Shown here: piece after piece, positions 27,419 to 35,902 of the stretch | Numbering within the stretch: the first letter of the stretch is position 1 | Layout: each line of letters starts with the position of its first letter | Program-made: the position numbers and the translations under genes | The notes under the pieces: generated by a model | What the model was told of the DNA's origin: nothing | The model's database searches: none | Seen by the model: only the letters and a program-made list of their open reading frames with translations | From: a marine bacterium B5-7 | GTDB lineage: Bacteria > Pseudomonadota > Gammaproteobacteria > Arenicellales > CAJQKF01 | DNA: 45,728 nucleotides | Assembly: GCA_021604525.1 (NCBI GenBank) | Contig: BQJD01000030.1 | Span: 1-45,728, forward strand | Direction of reading: 5' to 3'

Positions 27419-28846
27419 ATGAGTCAACAATCACAGTTCCTTTATGACCGGGTTTACGACCTGATCGTCGATCAGATACGCGCCGGCTCCCTGCGACCCG
27501 GCGACAAGTTGCCGTCGCTCAGGCGAATGAGCCTCCAGCTTAACGTGAGTATTGCAACGGTCATGCAGGGGTATGTCAATCTCGAGCGCGAGGGGTTTAT
27601 CCGCTCGCGGCCGCAGTCGGGTTTTTTCGTCAACAGCAATCATCGCGCTGCGCCGCAGTTACCCTCGGCCACATCACCGAAGCCCATCGTGCGCGACATC
27701 AAGATGACAAGTATTGTGCTGGAGATGTTGCGCTTGAGCCGCCAACCAAATTCTGCGCCAATGGGTACCGCCAATCCGGCAAGTTCGTTACTGCCGGTAC
27801 GGGCTCTCGGTCGCACGGCACATCGAGTGGTCACGCGAAATCCTGCGGCTGCCATCGATTACACCGAACCGGCTGGTCATCATGAATTACGCCGGCAGAT
27901 AGCTTACCGAATGAGTGCCAACGCCACAGTCGTGGATCCTGAGCAGATCATTATTACCAACGGCGCATCGGAAGCCATGGCGCTGACGCTCAAGTCGGTG
28001 ACCTCGCCTGGCGATACCGTGGCGGTGGAGTCTCCCACTTACTTTCTTTTATTGCAGTTGATTGAGGATCTCGGACTGAAGGCAATCGAGGTGCCATCAG
28101 ACCCAACCAATGGATTGAATCTCGATGCATTCGAGGAAATTGTATCGGATTTCCCGATCTCGGCGATGTTATGCGTCGTTAATTTCAATAACCCTTATGG
28201 CTCGCTGATGCCCGATGCATCCAAGGAGCGTCTGGTGGCTATTGCCAACCGTGCCGGCGTGCGTTTAGTGGAGGACGACATCTATGGCGATCTGCACTTC
28301 GGTCCCTATCGTCCGAGGCCGCTTCAAAGTTTCGATCGACAAGGGAATGTGGTGTTGTGTTCATCGTTTTCAAAAACCCTGGCACCCGGTTATCGAATCG
28401 GCTGGATCGTTGCCGATCGTGATCGTGAAGAAATGTTGTCGCGCAAACATACACTATCGATCGCCAACTCCAGCATTACACAAATGACCATTGCGGAATT
28501 TCTGGCATCCGGTGGTTATGACAGACATCTGAAGCAGTTCAGGCGTGCACTCAAGCAGCAGGTTGATCGAATGCGTTATGAGCTGGCGGCAGTGTTGCCG
28601 GCCACTACGCGTATCTCGCAGCCCCAGGGCGGCTTCGTACTGTGGGTAGAACTGCCACGCGGGATCGATGTCACCAAGTTATTTCATCGTGGACTTGAAG
28701 AGGGTGTCAATGTCATGCCGGGCACTATCTTTTCACCGACACGCAAGTTCAGGAATTGTATCCGGGTTAATTGCGGACATCCTTTCGATTCAGTCATTGA
28801 GGGCGGTATCGCCCGTCTTGGTCAACTGGTGGACGAGCAAAATTAG
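27419..28846 (+). CDS. MocR-type regulator (GntR winged helix fused to class I aminotransferase domain)
   Basis: 475 residues. The N-terminal GntR domain spans about 1-75 (LYDRVYDLIVDQIRAGSLRPG, LPSLRRMSLQLNVSIATVMQG, REGFIRSRPQSGFFV). A linker and an aminotransferase fold follow, with IIITNGASEAMALTLKSV, VVNFNNPYGSLM, VEDDIYGDLHFG and the PLP-binding Lys in CSSFSKTLAPGYRIGWI. Members use PLP as effector or cofactor for regulation rather than catalysis. ATG at 27419 gives the standard start MSQQSQFLYDRV. Divergent from DUF1127 and the EamA permease, which are its likely targets. Confidence 0.92.
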   Translation: MSQQSQFLYDRVYDLIVDQIRAGSLRPGDKLPSLRRMSLQLNVSIATVMQGYVNLEREGFIRSRPQSGFFVNSNHRAAPQLPSATSPKPIVRDIKMTSIVLEMLRLSRQPNSAPMGTANPASSLLPVRALGRTAHRVVTRNPAAAIDYTEPAGHHELRRQIAYRMSANATVVDPEQIIITNGASEAMALTLKSVTSPGDTVAVESPTYFLLLQLIEDLGLKAIEVPSDPTNGLNLDAFEEIVSDFPISAMLCVVNFNNPYGSLMPDASKERLVAIANRAGVRLVEDDIYGDLHFGPYRPRPLQSFDRQGNVVLCSSFSKTLAPGYRIGWIVADRDREEMLSRKHTLSIANSSITQMTIAEFLASGGYDRHLKQFRRALKQQVDRMRYELAAVLPATTRISQPQGGFVLWVELPRGIDVTKLFHRGLEEGVNVMPGTIFSPTRKFRNCIRVNCGHPFDSVIEGGIARLGQLVDEQN

Positions 28847-28872
28847 GACACATTATTTGTATTTGAAGGTGG

Positions 28873-29397
28873 TCATAACGATGCCGCGGCACGGCCGGCC
28901 TGATCATAAAATCCGGACAACGCCCTTAAGAATCGGGCAAGCTCTGTCATTTGTGCATGTTCGGCCGGTCCAAATCCGCTGTCGAGAAGACAGCGCTGAC
29001 GAACTTCGGCATAAGTGTTGCACAAGCTCTCGCCTTGTTCCGTAACGGAGTAATAAATCTCCTTGCCGGTCTTGGTACCGCTTATCAATTCCGCGCGAAC
29101 CAGCTTGCGCAGTGCATAGGCAATCGTATGGGTATCTTCCACATTCAACACATAACAGATATCGGCCAGTCGTTTGGGACGTTGTCGGTGGTTGACGTTA
29201 TGCAGTACCAGAATTTCGGTATAGGAAAGATCCCGATTACCGCTTGAACCCATGCACTGGGTGACCCAGCGTGCAAATGCGTTGTGTGCTGTGATCAGGC
29301 CGAACTCGATTTCACTCAAGTCGGATAGTTCACCTTCGGCGAGATGAGATGATGAGACGATCTTGTCGTCTTTATCTGTTGCTTTATTTGATTCCAT
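28873..29397 (-). CDS. MarR-like winged-helix regulator
   Basis: 174 residues. The central part has a MarR-like winged helix: DLSYTEILVLHNVNHRQRP, KRLADICYVLNVEDTHTIAYA, LRKLVRAELISGTKTGKEIY and YSVTEQGESLC. The N-terminal ~40 residues are polar (ESNKATDKDDK). ATG at 29397 overlaps the 3' end of the 5-oxoprolinase-type gene by 14 bp, so translation is probably coupled. A longer open frame reaching 29583 lies wholly inside that gene and was discarded. It likely regulates the adjacent oxoprolinase operon; the ligand is unknown. Confidence 0.78.
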   Translation of the reverse strand: MESNKATDKDDKIVSSSHLAEGELSDLSEIEFGLITAHNAFARWVTQCMGSSGNRDLSYTEILVLHNVNHRQRPKRLADICYVLNVEDTHTIAYALRKLVRAELISGTKTGKEIYYSVTEQGESLCNTYAEVRQRCLLDSGFGPAEHAQMTELARFLRALSGFYDQAGRAAASL

Positions 29398-32300
29398 AAC
29401 CACCGCCTCCAGGTGTTTTAATAACAAATAAGTCGCCTGCTTGAACCTCGGTCGAATCACTGTGCGATAGTTCGGTACGACTACCGTCTGTTCGCTCGAC
29501 ATAGTTACGGCCGACAGCCCCTGGCTTGCCTCCGGCAAGTCCGTAAGGCGGCACACGTCGATGGCCGGCGAGTATGTTGGCATTCATCGGTTCGAGAAAG
29601 CGCATCCGCCGAACGGTACCATCGCCACCGCGATGCAGACCGGCGCCACCGGATCCGTGACGGATTGAAAATGATTCCAGTCGAACCGGAAATCGCCATT
29701 CAAGTACCTCAGGATCAGTCAGTCTGGAATTGGTCATATGGGTATGTACCGCCGAGGTGCCGTCGGCATTGACCGTAGCGCCGGCGCCACCGCACAGTGT
29801 TTCATAATACTGGTATCGATCATTGCCGAAGGTAAAGTTGTTCATCGTTCCCTGGCTGCCGGCAGCAACTTTCAAGGCGCCAAATAATGTATCGACGATA
29901 ACTTGTGACGTTTCGACATTACCTGCGACCACTGCCGCCGGGTATTCAGGATTCACCATGGTGCCTTTCGGATTGATGATGCGAAGTGGTTTAAGACAAC
30001 CGGCATTGAGGGGAATGTTGTCGTTAACAAGACAACGAAACACGTACAGTACCGCTGCGGTGGTAACTGCCGATGGCGCATTGTAATTGCCGGGGTGTTG
30101 TTTGCTGGTGCCAGTAAAGTCGATGACGGCTTCCCTGTTCTCGTTATCCACGGTGATAGTCACCTCAATGGCCGAACCGTCGTCGGTCTCATAACGAAAA
30201 TGTCCGTTATCGAGAACATTCAATACGTTTCGAACACACGCTTCGGCATTGTCCTTAACATGTTGCATGTAGGCATCGACCACATCAATTCCGTATTGAT
30301 TCACCATCGCGATCAATTCGGTTGCGCCTTTTTCGCAGGCGGCGATCTGTGCCTTGAAGTCGGCGATGTTGGTGTCGGGATTTCGTGCCGGCCATGAGCA
30401 ATCGGCAAGCCGTTGCCTAATCCTGCTGTCGTCAAAGCGTCCCTCGGACATGACTTTGACGTTATCAAGCAGCACGCCTTCTTCATTGACGTTTGTCGAG
30501 TGCGAAGGCATTGAGCCGGGTGTTATCCCGCCAATGTCGGCGTGGTGACCGCGAGAGGCAACATAAAATGCCGGCGTAGTTTCCGCATCCAGAAATACCG
30601 GTCTTATAATCGTTACGTCCGGCAAATGCGTGCCGCCGTTATAGGGTGCGTTCAATGCAAATGCATCACCGTCGTGCATGTCGCCGATACGTTCGCGAAT
30701 CACCGTTTTGATACTTTCACTCATCGATCCAAGGTGTACCGGCATGTGCGGTGCGTTGGCGATAAGTTCTCCATTGCGATCAAACAGGGCGCAGGAAAAA
30801 TCGAGGCGTTCTTTTATGTTGACCGATACGGCGGTGTTGGCTAATACCAGTCCCATCTGCTCGGCGATATTCATGAACAGGTTGTTGAATATCTCGAGCA
30901 TCACCGGATCGACATGGGTACCGATGGCGATGTGTTGCGGACGCGCTTCTACACGTTCTGCAACGATGTGCCCCGCGGCATGCAGCGTTGCCCGCCAACC
31001 GGGTTCGACGACAATAGTACCTGTTGCCTCAAGGATGATCGCCGGCCCGTCGATTCCACATCCGGGTATCAGATCATCGCGATGATAAAAGGGCGTCGAT
31101 CGACGCTTGCCGGCCATGACCACATCGCGCCTGACAACAGCATCCGGTTGGTTTTCGGTCTGATCGATTTTAGTTGCAGTGGACAGCGCATCGAGTCGCA
31201 TGTCGCTGCGCGATAACGCCTCGATCTCAAGTGCCTCGACGATCAGCTCCTTGTCAGGATCGGTAAAGCCGAAACGTTGTTTATGCAGCTTTTCAAATGC
31301 CTCCCGCATTGCAACCGGCGTATCGAGTGTTACCTTGAGTGCGGTGTCGGAACCGGCATAACGGAGCATGGTCGATTCCAGTATCTCGATGGAATACTCA
31401 TCAACACCTTCATCAACGAGTTTTCTGCGTGCAGCACTGGCGAGTTCGCTGGCGACATTAACCATTGTACTTTGCAGTTCATTATCAAGAATGCTTTCCA
31501 CTGCGCGTTCTTCTATGGCGCGGTGATCGGCCAGACCGATACCCACAGCAGACAGCACACCCGCATGGGGGTGTAGAAATATGGTTGAGATGCCTAAGGC
31601 ATCCGCTACCAGGCAGGCATGCTGACCACCAGCTCCACCGAAGCTTGACAGGGTGTAGCCGGAAACATCATAGCCACGTTGTACCGAGATTTTCTTGATC
31701 GCGTTTGCCATGTTCTCCACGGCAATGGCAAGATATCCCTGAGCGAGATCATGCGCATCATTGGCTTGACCGGTCGCCTCGGATACCTGTTGTGCCAGCG
31801 TCTCGAAATTTTTATGGACGATATCGACATCGAGTGGTTCGTTACCGCGCGCGCCAAACACGGCTGGAAACATGTCGCTCTGCAGTTTGCCAAGCATGAC
31901 ATTGCAATCGGTGATAGTTAGCGGTCCGTCGTTGCGGTAACTTGCAGGACCCGGGTCGGCACCGGCTGAATCCGGACCGACGCGCAGGCGCGCACCATCG
32001 AAGTGGAGAATCGACCCACCGCCAGCGGCAACGGTATGTATATGCATCATCGGTGCGCGCAGGCGGGTTCCGGCGACCTCTGACTCAAGGGTGCGTTCAT
32101 ACTCGCCGGCATAGTGGCAGACATCGGTTGAAGTGCCACCCATATCGAAGCCGATCAGTTTTTTAAAGCCGGCCTGTTCACCGGTCTTGACCATGCCGAC
32201 CACGCCGCCTGCCGGACCTGACAGGATGGCGTTTTTCCCCATGAAGGCTACAGCGTCTGTCAGGCCACCACTCGATTGCATGAACATCAAACGGGTATCG

Positions 32301-33007
32301 CGGAGCTGTTCGCGTACCGTGTTCACATAGCGACGGATGACCGGCGACAGGTAGGCATCGACCACGGTGGTATCGCCGCGGCTGACCAGCTTCATCAGTG
32401 CAATGGTTTCATGGCTGGTGGAAACCTGGGTAAAGCCTACCTCCCGGGCAATCCCGGCAACGCGATTTTCATGATCGGGATAGCGATATCCATGCATGAA
32501 AACAATGGCAACCGAGCGCAGGCCATTGGCATAGGAATCCATCAGGTCCGCTTTCACCTGCGCGATATCAAGTTGCGTCACGATCCCGCCATCCGCTGAG
32601 ATGCGTTCAGTCACTTCAACGACATCGCTGTGGAGCACTTCAGGCAGGCGTATATCGATAGCGAACAGATCTGGACGGTTCTGATAACCGATTCGAAGTG
32701 CATCGCCAAAGCCCCTGGTGGTTACCAGCAGGGTCGGTTCTCCGCGCCGTTCCAGCAGGGCGTTGGTGGCAACCGTCGTACCCATTTTGACGCATTCAAT
32801 ATGCTGATGATCGATCGGCGCTTCGCTATCCGTTGACATCAACTCACGGATACCCTGAATGGCCGCATCACGATAACGACGGGGGTTTTCCGACAGTAAC
32901 TTATGGGTTTTAACTGTGCCATCAGGATCAAGGGCGACGATGTCTGTGAATGTGCCGCCACGATCAATCCAGAACTGCCATCGATCGGTTTCGTGAGAGT
33001 GGTTCAT
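29384..33007 (-). CDS. 5-oxoprolinase-type hydantoinase (HyuA-HyuB fusion)
   Basis: 1207 residues, the length of eukaryote-like ATP-dependent 5-oxoprolinases. The N-terminal HyuA-type half has phosphate-binding segments WIDRGGTFTDIVALDP and KKLIGFDMGGTSTDVCHY. The C-terminal HyuB-type half starts near HVDPVMLEIFNNLF, with KERLDFSCALFDRNGELIAN, PHMPVHLGSM, NAPYNGGTHLPDVTII and a Gly-rich end (KTPGGGGYG). The expected reaction is ATP-driven ring opening of 5-oxo-L-proline or a similar lactam/hydantoin. Substrate assignment is inferred from the family only. Divergent from the thioesterase gene across a 283-bp AT-rich gap. Confidence 0.87.
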   Translation of the reverse strand: MNHSHETDRWQFWIDRGGTFTDIVALDPDGTVKTHKLLSENPRRYRDAAIQGIRELMSTDSEAPIDHQHIECVKMGTTVATNALLERRGEPTLLVTTRGFGDALRIGYQNRPDLFAIDIRLPEVLHSDVVEVTERISADGGIVTQLDIAQVKADLMDSYANGLRSVAIVFMHGYRYPDHENRVAGIAREVGFTQVSTSHETIALMKLVSRGDTTVVDAYLSPVIRRYVNTVREQLRDTRLMFMQSSGGLTDAVAFMGKNAILSGPAGGVVGMVKTGEQAGFKKLIGFDMGGTSTDVCHYAGEYERTLESEVAGTRLRAPMMHIHTVAAGGGSILHFDGARLRVGPDSAGADPGPASYRNDGPLTITDCNVMLGKLQSDMFPAVFGARGNEPLDVDIVHKNFETLAQQVSEATGQANDAHDLAQGYLAIAVENMANAIKKISVQRGYDVSGYTLSSFGGAGGQHACLVADALGISTIFLHPHAGVLSAVGIGLADHRAIEERAVESILDNELQSTMVNVASELASAARRKLVDEGVDEYSIEILESTMLRYAGSDTALKVTLDTPVAMREAFEKLHKQRFGFTDPDKELIVEALEIEALSRSDMRLDALSTATKIDQTENQPDAVVRRDVVMAGKRRSTPFYHRDDLIPGCGIDGPAIILEATGTIVVEPGWRATLHAAGHIVAERVEARPQHIAIGTHVDPVMLEIFNNLFMNIAEQMGLVLANTAVSVNIKERLDFSCALFDRNGELIANAPHMPVHLGSMSESIKTVIRERIGDMHDGDAFALNAPYNGGTHLPDVTIIRPVFLDAETTPAFYVASRGHHADIGGITPGSMPSHSTNVNEEGVLLDNVKVMSEGRFDDSRIRQRLADCSWPARNPDTNIADFKAQIAACEKGATELIAMVNQYGIDVVDAYMQHVKDNAEACVRNVLNVLDNGHFRYETDDGSAIEVTITVDNENREAVIDFTGTSKQHPGNYNAPSAVTTAAVLYVFRCLVNDNIPLNAGCLKPLRIINPKGTMVNPEYPAAVVAGNVETSQVIVDTLFGALKVAAGSQGTMNNFTFGNDRYQYYETLCGGAGATVNADGTSAVHTHMTNSRLTDPEVLEWRFPVRLESFSIRHGSGGAGLHRGGDGTVRRMRFLEPMNANILAGHRRVPPYGLAGGKPGAVGRNYVERTDGSRTELSHSDSTEVQAGDLFVIKTPGGGGYGIK

Positions 33008-33290
33008 GGTCTTTTTCTTACGTGATCAGGGTTTATTGTAGTGAAACGTATACAAATTATATATAAATTATAACTAAAAGTAATCAAGAATAATATGTTT
33101 CGGAATGGCGAAGTCATGACATGGTGATCATATAACGGTCCAGGTTGGCTAACTCAGCTAGCCGTAACCATACACAATGGGCTGGATTGGCTGATTCAAG
33201 GTCGCCTATTCGGAATACCAAAAGGCATTGATCGCGGTACACTTCGCATCCCTGAAACGCGACCCGCTTTAACACTAATCACAACCGCCC
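33008..33290. promoter_or_regulatory. 283-bp divergent intergenic region with a dyad element
   Basis: No gene is supported here. The part next to the oxoprolinase gene (33040-33095) is very AT-rich, with several overlapping TATAAT/TATATA-like boxes facing left and a TTGATT 20 bp further out; it is a likely promoter zone. An imperfect dyad lies at 33143-33169: GGTT-GGCTA and TAGCC-gt-AACC around a 7-nt centre. It could bind the MarR-like regulator encoded at the operon's end. Confidence 0.45.
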
Positions 33291-33776
33291 ATGTCCGAAT
33301 TGAGTCAGACCATTGCCCGCGACACTGCACAGAAAAAGTCCGCAACTGACAGTCGCGAAAACTATCCGTTACACCTTGCAATTCCTACGCGATTCAACGA
33401 CTACGACCTGCTCGGCCACGTCAACAACGCGCTGTACAACCGTTACTTTGAGATTATCGTGCTTGAACTGGTCAAGCGGTCCGGGATCGATTGGATAAAA
33501 GATAACGTTGTACCCTTTGCCGCCGAAGTCCTGGTTCAGTTTAAAAAGCCGCTGCCATTAGTGGATCATATTGATGCCGCGTTACGGGTCGGTCGGCTCG
33601 GTCGCTCCAGCGTTACTTATGAAATTGCCTTGTTCACCCCCACTAGTGAAGACGCATCTGCGAACGGCCATTTCGTCCACGTATTCGTTGACAGAACAAG
33701 TGAGCAGCCGGTGCCGATGCCGCAGTCGGTGCGCGATGTCTTCGAGCGCTATCAGTACACCGGAGAGACGTCATGA
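33291..33776 (+). CDS. hotdog-fold acyl-CoA thioesterase (4HBT family)
   Basis: 161 residues. The 4-hydroxybenzoyl-CoA thioesterase signature is clear: TRFNDYDLLGHVNNALYNRY (catalytic Asp and HVNN loop), then YFEIIVLELV and AEVLVQFKKPL. The first ~25 residues are a polar extension. It overlaps the next gene by ATGA, so the two are translationally coupled. The thioester substrate is unknown; the neighbouring HyuA-like protein suggests a role in a lactam, hydantoin or related degradation route. Confidence 0.85.
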   Translation: MSELSQTIARDTAQKKSATDSRENYPLHLAIPTRFNDYDLLGHVNNALYNRYFEIIVLELVKRSGIDWIKDNVVPFAAEVLVQFKKPLPLVDHIDAALRVGRLGRSSVTYEIALFTPTSEDASANGHFVHVFVDRTSEQPVPMPQSVRDVFERYQYTGETS

Positions 33777-35767
33777 CGCTCAAGATCGGTGTGGATACCG
33801 GTGGCACATACACCGATGCGGTGCTGTTCGATGATGTGAATGGCCTGCTGTGCAAAGCCAAGGCATTGACGACGCCACACGATCTTGCTGAAGGTATCGG
33901 TGAGGCGCTCATGCAGTTGCCGGCAGATTCATTCGCTGATGTGCAGTTGGTGTCTTTATCGACAACCCTGGCCACGAATGCGGTGGTTGAAGGTCGTGGC
34001 GCACCGATATGCACTCTGTTGCCTGGGTACACTCAGAACCAGGTTGATCGTAGCGGTCTGGCCGATATCCTGCGCAACGATCCGGTGGTACTACTCGCTG
34101 GCGGGCACAATGCGGCAGGTATCGAGAACGCGCCACTGGATAGGATCGAAGCCGAGCGGATAATTCGCAAATACGCCGCCGATGTATCGGCATTCGCAGT
34201 GTCTTCGATGTTCGGCGGCAGGAATCCCGCACACGAGATTGCCCTGCGCGAGTTGATCAAAAAATTATGTAATAAACCCGTGACTTGCGGACACGAATTG
34301 TCGGTCAATCTCAATGCGCCCAGGCGGGCACTCACCGCGGCATTGAATGCGCGTCTGACGCCGTTTATCGGTCGTCTGGTTGCAGCAGTAAAAAGCCGTC
34401 TCGCGGCGCTTTCCATCACAGCGCCGTTAATGATGGTCAAAGGCGATGGTTCATTGATCAGCATCGACAGCGCACTCGAGAGACCGGTAGACACGGTGCT
34501 CTCCGGTCCGGCTGCCAGCGTGGTGGGGGCATGCTACTTAAGCGGTCGCCAGAATGCATTGGTTGCCGATATGGGTGGCACCACAACGGATATCGCCGTG
34601 GTAAGCAACGGTAGTCCCAGGACACGCATCGACGGTGCCTTGATCGGTAGCTGGCATCCAATGGTTGAAACATTGAGCGTGTTTTCCATTGGTCTCGGTG
34701 GCGATAGCGAAGTGCGTTACTCCGGTGGCGAAGGTATCGGTATCGGTCCACGGCGGGTGGTGCCAACCTGTTTACTGGCGACCCAATATCCGGATTTTTT
34801 ACAACGCCTCGAGGCGCAGGACTCCATGGGTTCATCGCCACAGCTGGGCCATTTTGCCATTAGGTTATACGACGATCCGGTATTGATTGCACGACTCGAT
34901 AGCAACGAGCGACGAGTGCTTGAACGGCTCATTAATGAAGCGCCGTTGTCCGTTGAAAAACTGGCAGCCGAGAACTCACGCGATGCCAGGGTTCTGGCCA
35001 GGCTGGTTCGTTCGGGTCTGGCAATCTACAGTGGATTTACACCCACCGATGCTGCCCACGTGCTGGGATTGTCGCATCACTGGGACAGTCGAGCGGCACA
35101 CGTTGTGGCAAGAATCTGGGCACGGCAAATGCGCCATCGTTATGGTTACGGTAATTGGAAGGAGGGCGATTCCGAAGCACCCAGCCGGTCGGTACTGGAG
35201 CGCATGAAGCAACTCATCAGCGAAGCGCTGGTGCGTACCAGTATTCGCGAACTGGACGGTGCAGACGTTGCGCCAACAGATGAACTGGTACAATTTTTAT
35301 CCGACGTGCTTGGTGAATCCACGGGGCGTGTTTTATCTGTATCGTTCAATACAGACTATCCCTTGCTGGCGGTAGGTGCGCCGGCGCGGGTTTTCTTTCC
35401 CGATGCCGCCAGGCATCTTGGCGCATGGCTCGATGTACCGAATGGCGCCGATGTCGCCGGGGCGGTAGGCTCTGTGGCAAGCAAGGTTGTGCAACGGGCG
35501 AGAACAACGGTTACTCAACCAAGCCAGGGTCTATACCGTGTACATGCCACAGAAGGCCCACGTGATTTCGAACAACTCGACCTGGCACTGTCTCTCGCCC
35601 GTGAACTCTCCATAGACGCTGCGACCAGTCATGCCAAGGTAGCGGGCGCGATCAACCCGAAGCTAACGGTCGAAGTGGACGAAAATCGTGTCGACCACGA
35701 TATCGATGGTTCGGTATTTTTCGAGGCAACGGTATGCGCCACCGCCACCGGTGTTCCGGGGGTTTGA
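33773..35767 (+). CDS. orphan HyuA-like hydantoinase/oxoprolinase-family protein
   Basis: 664 residues. The N-terminal nucleotide-binding fold is HyuA-type: IGVDTGGTYTDAVLFDD, STTLATNAVVEGRGAPI, VKGDGSLISIDSALERPVDT, LSGPAASVVGA and VADMGGTTTDIAVV. The C-terminal third (from about YSGFTPTDAAHVLG) departs from ordinary HyuA. No HyuB partner is next to it, unlike bacterial hydantoinase pairs, and the fused protein across the divergent promoter is a different family member. The reaction is probably ATP-dependent but the substrate is unknown. Confidence 0.82.
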   Translation: MTLKIGVDTGGTYTDAVLFDDVNGLLCKAKALTTPHDLAEGIGEALMQLPADSFADVQLVSLSTTLATNAVVEGRGAPICTLLPGYTQNQVDRSGLADILRNDPVVLLAGGHNAAGIENAPLDRIEAERIIRKYAADVSAFAVSSMFGGRNPAHEIALRELIKKLCNKPVTCGHELSVNLNAPRRALTAALNARLTPFIGRLVAAVKSRLAALSITAPLMMVKGDGSLISIDSALERPVDTVLSGPAASVVGACYLSGRQNALVADMGGTTTDIAVVSNGSPRTRIDGALIGSWHPMVETLSVFSIGLGGDSEVRYSGGEGIGIGPRRVVPTCLLATQYPDFLQRLEAQDSMGSSPQLGHFAIRLYDDPVLIARLDSNERRVLERLINEAPLSVEKLAAENSRDARVLARLVRSGLAIYSGFTPTDAAHVLGLSHHWDSRAAHVVARIWARQMRHRYGYGNWKEGDSEAPSRSVLERMKQLISEALVRTSIRELDGADVAPTDELVQFLSDVLGESTGRVLSVSFNTDYPLLAVGAPARVFFPDAARHLGAWLDVPNGADVAGAVGSVASKVVQRARTTVTQPSQGLYRVHATEGPRDFEQLDLALSLARELSIDAATSHAKVAGAINPKLTVEVDENRVDHDIDGSVFFEATVCATATGVPGV

Positions 35768-35836
35768 TCACAAACAGTTCAGGATAAAGCGGCCAGTGCC
35801 AGATTCACCAAGCTGAATTTCTGTATATTGACGTTT

Positions 35837-35862
35837 GCTCACGCATACTCGGGTGCGCGAGC
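35837..35862. promoter_or_regulatory. imperfect dyad upstream of the WYL regulator
   Basis: GCTCACGCA (35837-35845) and TGCGCGAGC (35854-35862) form 9-bp arms with one central mismatch and an 8-nt spacer. The element ends 40 bp before the WYL gene start. It is a candidate self-regulatory operator; a TTGACG at 35829-35834 directly precedes it. Confidence 0.45.
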
Positions 35863-35902
35863 GAAAAAAGAAACTTCTGGATAGGATTGCAAGCTTTACA
35901 CG

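Noticed and set aside
29398-29583. N-terminal extension of the MarR-like regulator
   Set aside because: It lies wholly within the oxoprolinase coding sequence, and the extension has no winged-helix features.
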